Assembly: GCF_021165955.1 (NCBI RefSeq)
Contig: NZ_CP088952.1
Span: 5,084,001-5,148,000, forward strand
Reading direction: 5' to 3'
Length of the DNA stretch: 64,000 nt
Source of the DNA: Massilia endophytica
GTDB taxonomy: Bacteria; Pseudomonadota; Gammaproteobacteria; Burkholderiales; Burkholderiaceae_D
Of the stretch, positions 60,337-64,000 are shown one piece after another. The notes beneath the pieces are model-generated. The model made no database searches. It saw nothing but the letters and a program-made list of their open reading frames with translations, and was not told where the DNA came from. Every line of letters starts with the position of its first letter. Within the stretch, counting starts at the first letter, position 1. The translations under genes were made by a program, and so were the position numbers.

Positions 60337-61647
60337 TCACTGGGATTTGAGTTGCAGGGCAGGCGTCACCTGGCAGGCGCGCCAGGTCGGCAGCAGGCCG
60401 GCGAGAATGGCGGAACCGACGGCCATGGCGAAGGTCACGATCAGCATGACCCAGTCCATGTGCGCCACGATGGTGAGCGCCTTGGACTGCATGGCGATCA
60501 GGGCCAGCGCGCCGAAGGAGAGCGCGAGACCGAGCACGCCGCCCACCAGGCCCACGACCGCGGTTTCGACCAGGAACTGGTGGAAGATTTCCTTGCGCGA
60601 GGCGCCAAGGGCGCGCCGCACGCCGACTTCGGAAGCGCGCACCGAGAACTTCGCCAGCAGCAGGCCGATGGTGTTCACGAGGCAGAGCACCAGGAAGCCG
60701 AAGGCCAGCCAGGCGGACAGCTTGTTGTCGTTGCCGACGATCTTCAGGTATTCCATCCACTCCATCAGGTCGAACAGCTTGTTGGGAGCATTGCGCTGCA
60801 GGCGGCCCAGCTTGCGCTGCTCGGCGGCGTAGGCGTCCAGCCAGTTCTGCAGGTCGGCGCGGTCGCTGGCCGAGCGCAGCTCGAACCAGAACTGCAGCCA
60901 GGTGCATTCCGAATCCAGGAAGGCCTGGTAGCCCGGCGCGCGGTCGGCCGTGCAGTTGGTATTGCCGCTGTTGAAGATCTCGTGCCGCGTCGCGCTGCTC
61001 AGGGGGATGAAGAATTCATCCTCGGTGCTGAAGGCGCCCGCGCCCACCACGCGGTAGAAGCGTGGGATGGGATCCCACTTGTCCATGACGCCCGTGATCA
61101 GGAACTCGTGGCCGTTCAGCTTCATGCGGCGGCCTACGGGAACCTCGTCGCCGTAGAGCTTCTCGGACAGCTTGCGGGTCAGCACGATCACGTCGGCGCC
61201 CGCCTTGTCGTCGGCTTCCGACCATGCGCCGCCGTGCAGGAAGGGCACGTCGAACATGGCGAAGAAGTCCTTGGTGGGGCCCGCGCCAGTGGCGATGAAC
61301 GCGCCGACGTCCTTGCGGTCAGGCTCGATGGAGGCGCCGATGCCCATGATGGCGGTGCGGCGCTCGCCCTTGCCGGAGGCCAGCAGGCGCTGCACGTCGC
61401 CGTAGCTCAGCTGGTTGTCGTTCGGTTCGTCGCCCGGCGCGTAGCCCTTGGTCGGGCCGTTGTCGAACAGCGGCACGATCAGGCGGTTGCTCTTGTGCGG
61501 CATGGGATCGCCGGACATGACGTGCAGGATGGTGAGGGTGCTGATGCTGGCGGCCACGCCCACGGCGAGGGTCAGCACCATGAGCGCCGTCAGGGCCGGA
61601 TTGCGGCGCAGGTTGCGCAGGCCCAGTTTGAAGTAGTAGCTGAACAT
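60337..61647 (-). CDS. MacB/FtsX-type ABC permease, first subunit
   Basis: A 436-residue protein: N-terminal helix (NPALTALMVLTLAVGVAAS), MacB-type periplasmic core (about 45-300) and C-terminal FtsX domain with three helices (VGVRRALGASRKEIFHQFLVE). It has no fused ATPase; the ATPase is encoded just upstream. The core has a Cys pair (NTNCTADRAPG and DSECTW). It is part of the efflux operon. Confidence 0.88.
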   Translation of the reverse strand: MFSYYFKLGLRNLRRNPALTALMVLTLAVGVAASISTLTILHVMSGDPMPHKSNRLIVPLFDNGPTKGYAPGDEPNDNQLSYGDVQRLLASGKGERRTAIMGIGASIEPDRKDVGAFIATGAGPTKDFFAMFDVPFLHGGAWSEADDKAGADVIVLTRKLSEKLYGDEVPVGRRMKLNGHEFLITGVMDKWDPIPRFYRVVGAGAFSTEDEFFIPLSSATRHEIFNSGNTNCTADRAPGYQAFLDSECTWLQFWFELRSASDRADLQNWLDAYAAEQRKLGRLQRNAPNKLFDLMEWMEYLKIVGNDNKLSAWLAFGFLVLCLVNTIGLLLAKFSVRASEVGVRRALGASRKEIFHQFLVETAVVGLVGGVLGLALSFGALALIAMQSKALTIVAHMDWVMLIVTFAMAVGSAILAGLLPTWRACQVTPALQLKSQ

Positions 61648-61656
61648 GAACGCTCC

Positions 61657-62349
61657 TTAGGCCACCAGGGTCGGGGTCTTGCGCACCAGGTCGGATACCT
61701 GGCCGTCGATGATGTGCACATTGCGCTGCGAACGGGTGGCCAGCTCGGGGTCGTGGGTCACCATCAGGATCGTCGTGCCCTGGGCGTTGATCTCCTCCAG
61801 CAGCTCCATCACGCCGCGCGCCATGGCCGTGTCCAGGTTGCCGGTCGGTTCGTCGGCCAGCAGCAGCTTGGGCGAGCCGGCCAGCGCGCGCGCGATCGCC
61901 ACGCGCTGCTGCTGGCCGCCGGACAGTTCGGCAGGGTAGTGCTTCATGCGCGAGGCCAGGCCCACCTTGGCCAGCGCGTCCTCGATGCGCTCCTTGCGCT
62001 CGGCGGCGTTGTAGCCGCGGTAGCGCAGCGGCACGTCCACGTTGTCGAACAGGGAGAGGTCGGGAATCAGGTTGAAGCCCTGGAAGATGAAGCCCAGCTT
62101 CTCGTTGCGCAGCTTGGAACGGGCGTTGTCGTCCATGCCCTTCACATTGATCCCGTCCAGGATGTATTCGCCGTCCGTGAATTCCTCCAGCAGGCCGGCG
62201 ATGTTCAGGAAGCTGGTCTTGCCTGAGCCGGAAGGACCGGTCACGGTCACGAACTCGCCCTGCTTGACGTGGATCTCGAAGCCGCGCAGCGCGTGGGTTT
62301 CGATCATGTGGGTACGATAGACTTTGCTCAGGTTGGTCATGCGCAGCAT
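61657..62349 (-). CDS. MacB/LolD-type ABC transporter ATPase
   Basis: A 230-residue ATPase. Walker A is G38-PSGSGKT45, the signature is LSGGQQQRVAIARA and Walker B is LLLADEPTGNLD, followed by the H loop VTHDPELA. It is a separate subunit from the two permeases. It powers export across the inner membrane through mechanotransmission to the MacA-like adaptor and an outer-membrane TolC, which is not encoded here. Confidence 0.93.
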   Translation of the reverse strand: MLRMTNLSKVYRTHMIETHALRGFEIHVKQGEFVTVTGPSGSGKTSFLNIAGLLEEFTDGEYILDGINVKGMDDNARSKLRNEKLGFIFQGFNLIPDLSLFDNVDVPLRYRGYNAAERKERIEDALAKVGLASRMKHYPAELSGGQQQRVAIARALAGSPKLLLADEPTGNLDTAMARGVMELLEEINAQGTTILMVTHDPELATRSQRNVHIIDGQVSDLVRKTPTLVA

Positions 62350-62372
62350 GGTGGCCTCTCTTCTTGGAAGTG

Positions 62373-63644
62373 TTAGTTGTTGATCGAAACGCGCGGGGCG
62401 TTCTCGAAGGTTTCGGTGCCGGCGACAACCACTTTGTCGCCCTGTTTCAAACCGCTGATGATTTCGACTGCATTCACGCTGGTGGCGCCCATCTTGATCG
62501 GCGTGCGCACGGCCACGCCATCCTCGACGCGGTAGGCATAGCGCCCGCCCTCGGACTCCACGAAGGGGCCGCGCGGCACGATCAGCACATTCGGCTTCTC
62601 GTCGATGAGCAGGCGGGCGGACACGCGCTGGCTCTGGCGCAGGCCGTCCGGCTGCTTGCCGTCGAAACGCACGCGCGCCAGCACCTGGTTCTTCACCACT
62701 TCAGGCGACAGGGCGGAGAGCTTGCCCGTGACCTGCTTGCCGTTCACCACAATCTCGGCGGTCATGCCCAGGCCCAGGTCGTTCACATAGGTTTCCGGCA
62801 CTTCCAGCTCGACCTCCAGTGCGGACAGGTCCACCAGCGTCATGAGCGGCGTGTTGGCCTGCACCACACTGCGGTTGGCGACCGACAGCGTGCCGATGAA
62901 ACCATCCACCGGCGCGCGCACGGTCAGCTCGTCCACGCGGCGCTGCGCGTTGGCGAGGTTCAGCTTCTGGCGCTCCATCTGCGCCAGCTTCGTTTTCAGC
63001 TCCAGCTCCACGTTGTCTTTCTCCAGCGTAGAGGCCTGGTTCGCATGCTTGGCGCGAATCTCGGCGGCTGCAACGGCGTCCTTGGCCTTTTGCAGGTCGA
63101 TCTTCGCGATGATGTCCACGTTCGACACGCTCTCGTAGCGCTGCAGCACGCGCAGCGCGGAGAGGCGTTCGATTTCGGCGGTGTCCGCGTCGCGCTGGGC
63201 CAGCAGGCGCTGCTTGCGCGCCAGGATCTGCTGGCGGCCCACTTCGGCCACCAGTTCCTGGTAAGTGGACTGTTCCTTTTTCAGTTCGTCCTGCAGGTCG
63301 GGCGACTCCAGCACGGCCAGCACGTCGCCGCGCTTCACGGTGTCGCCCGCCTTCACCTTCAGCGTCACGGTGGAAGAGGGAGCGGTCGAATACAGGGTCG
63401 GGCTGACGGCGGCGACGATGCGGCCGTTGACGGCGGCGTCGCGGATCAGCGTGCCGCGCGTGACTTCGGCAATGCGCAGGCGGGCGATGTTGACGGACTG
63501 GCTGCTGCCGGCCCAGCCGCCGTACAGATAGACGGCAGCGGCAATCAGGGCGGCGGCGCCGGCGGCGATGGCCGCATTGCGCTTGAGCTTCTGCCCCGCG
63601 GGCGCGGCAATGACTGCATCTTGATGGGATGTATCGCGAATCAT
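62373..63644 (-). CDS. MacA/HlyD-family periplasmic adaptor protein
   Basis: A 423-residue protein and first gene of the operon. I chose the ATG at 63644 (MIRDTSHQDAVIAAPAGQ), 31 bases after the predicted sigma-54 start. It has one membrane helix (about 23-42), a lipoyl/barrel-sandwich half (TVTLKVKAGDTVKRGDVLAVLES), a long coiled-coil hairpin (about 105-215), then lipoyl and beta-barrel domains. It links the ABC transporter to the outer-membrane channel. Confidence 0.92.
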   Translation of the reverse strand: MIRDTSHQDAVIAAPAGQKLKRNAAIAAGAAALIAAAVYLYGGWAGSSQSVNIARLRIAEVTRGTLIRDAAVNGRIVAAVSPTLYSTAPSSTVTLKVKAGDTVKRGDVLAVLESPDLQDELKKEQSTYQELVAEVGRQQILARKQRLLAQRDADTAEIERLSALRVLQRYESVSNVDIIAKIDLQKAKDAVAAAEIRAKHANQASTLEKDNVELELKTKLAQMERQKLNLANAQRRVDELTVRAPVDGFIGTLSVANRSVVQANTPLMTLVDLSALEVELEVPETYVNDLGLGMTAEIVVNGKQVTGKLSALSPEVVKNQVLARVRFDGKQPDGLRQSQRVSARLLIDEKPNVLIVPRGPFVESEGGRYAYRVEDGVAVRTPIKMGATSVNAVEIISGLKQGDKVVVAGTETFENAPRVSINN

Positions 63645-63686
63645 GTACTTGGTCTTTTGGACAGGTGAGTGATGTCCCATCCTTAT

Positions 63687-63701
63687 GCAGAAACCGTGCC
63701 A
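63687..63701 (-). promoter_or_regulatory. Sigma-54 (-24/-12) promoter of the efflux operon
   Basis: Read on the minus strand, TGGCACGGTTTCTGC matches TGGCACG-N4-TTGC with exact spacing and one T-to-C change before the -12 TGC. Transcription would begin near 63675, 31 bases before the adaptor ATG. Confidence 0.72.
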
Positions 63702-63747
63702 GCGGCTAAGTGCTTGATTTGGAAGGTTTCGTCCCTGCCGAAACAGG

Positions 63748-63780
63748 CGTCCGCCTGTCCGCCGCTGTCCGCCTGTCCGG
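63748..63780. promoter_or_regulatory. Tandem TGTCCGC repeats (candidate NtrC-type enhancer)
   Basis: Four direct repeats of (T)GTCCGC or TGTCCGG lie within 33 bases, about 73-105 bases upstream of the predicted sigma-54 start. They share the 16-base string CGGACAGGCGGACAGC (read on the minus strand) with the cluster upstream of the TldD operon. They also lie just before the divergent gene at the right edge. Confidence 0.68.
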
Positions 63781-63796
63781 GCCGCATCTTGATTGT

Positions 63797-64000
63797 TTGC
63801 CAAGGCAGCCCTATCTTCCTGTTTCCACCACTGCGGAGCATTTCTTGGACTATCCCTTCGCGCGCAGCGACATTGCGCGCTACGACGCGCTGACCGGCGC
63901 CCCCGTGATCGACGAGCAGACCTGGAAGGACATGCTGCTTGATTCCTATCTTGCGCTATTGAGCAGGGGCGTCAGCATCTTCGGCCAGCAGATGCTCTAT
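63797..64000 (+). CDS. Probable MutS-related protein, N-terminal fragment (cut by window edge)
   Basis: An open frame of 68 codons running off the right edge. The likely start is the TTG at 63797 (MPRQPYLPVSTTAEHFLDYP); a TTG at 63845 is an alternative. Neither has a clear ribosome site. The segment DYPFARSDIARYDALTGAPV, followed by DEQTWKDMLL and SRGVSIFGQQMLY, resembles the N-terminus of a MutS-related ATPase family found in Burkholderiales, but I recall the pattern rather than a motif, so the call is tentative. It is divergent from the efflux operon. Confidence 0.5.
   Translation, partial: MPRQPYLPVSTTAEHFLDYPFARSDIARYDALTGAPVIDEQTWKDMLLDSYLALLSRGVSIFGQQMLY

Noticed and set aside
1..64000. 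CRISPR arrays, rRNA, tRNA genes or a prophage
   Set aside because: I found no regularly spaced repeats, no rRNA or tRNA-like segments and no phage structural genes.

Overview
The window is high-GC, densely coded DNA from a Gram-negative bacterium. It has TonB-dependent uptake, lipoproteins, sigma-54 regulation and a MacAB-type tripartite pump. Gene content and codon use suggest a betaproteobacterium of the Oxalobacteraceae (Massilia/Duganella type). That placement is inference; no rRNA or tRNA gene is present to prove it. I see no CRISPR array and no prophage. One complete insertion sequence (IS3 family, IS150 type) is present.

Layout. 1-7.8 kb: a degenerate HD-GYP/LuxR regulator cut by the left edge, a lower-GC patch with a DUF6338 membrane protein, a small zinc protein, an Hpt protein coupled to a CAP-domain lipoprotein, pssA, an aldo/keto reductase and an EAL-HDOD protein. 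7.8-9.3 kb: the IS element with an intact -1 frameshift site, next to a GGGGACAGACCCC palindromic repeat. 9.3-21.2 kb: secreted peptidases (M16, DUF885), an HTH/nucleotidyltransferase-like regulator, a histidine kinase, a hotdog thioesterase, a retropepsin-like protease, an HPP-CBS protein, an Lrp regulator, and a cysteine desulfurase fused to a dead-looking metallo-beta-lactamase module and a rhodanese. 21.3-30.0 kb: one very large cyclic beta-1,2-glucan synthase gene. 30.0-35.4 kb: a Mn(II) exporter behind a yybP-ykoY riboswitch, an M1 peptidase, a serine hydrolase and a methyltransferase.

35.6-48.7 kb is the most interesting block: a ten-gene, same-strand operon with two tandem TldD/PmbA (TldE) protease pairs, then DUF4159, a MoxR AAA+ ATPase, DUF58, a BatA-like protein, a DUF4175-like protein and one more membrane protein. 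Both TldD copies carry Tat-type signal peptides and the PmbA partners do not. 48.7-55.5 kb holds a divergent PNPOx-like gene and MocR regulator, a TonB-dependent receptor and a two-CBM chitinase.

55.5-63.6 kb (minus strand) encodes a MacA-like adaptor, a MacB-type ATPase, two FtsX permeases, an NtrC-type response regulator, its histidine kinase and a spermidine-synthase-like protein. Upstream of this efflux operon, and again upstream of the TldD/MoxR operon 28 kb away, lie a -24/-12 sigma-54 promoter and clustered TGTCCGC repeats. The two clusters share an exact 16-base string. My main inference is that the response regulator drives both operons, joining a peptide-processing/chaperone machine and an efflux pump in one envelope-stress regulon. 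The right edge cuts a probable MutS-related gene.
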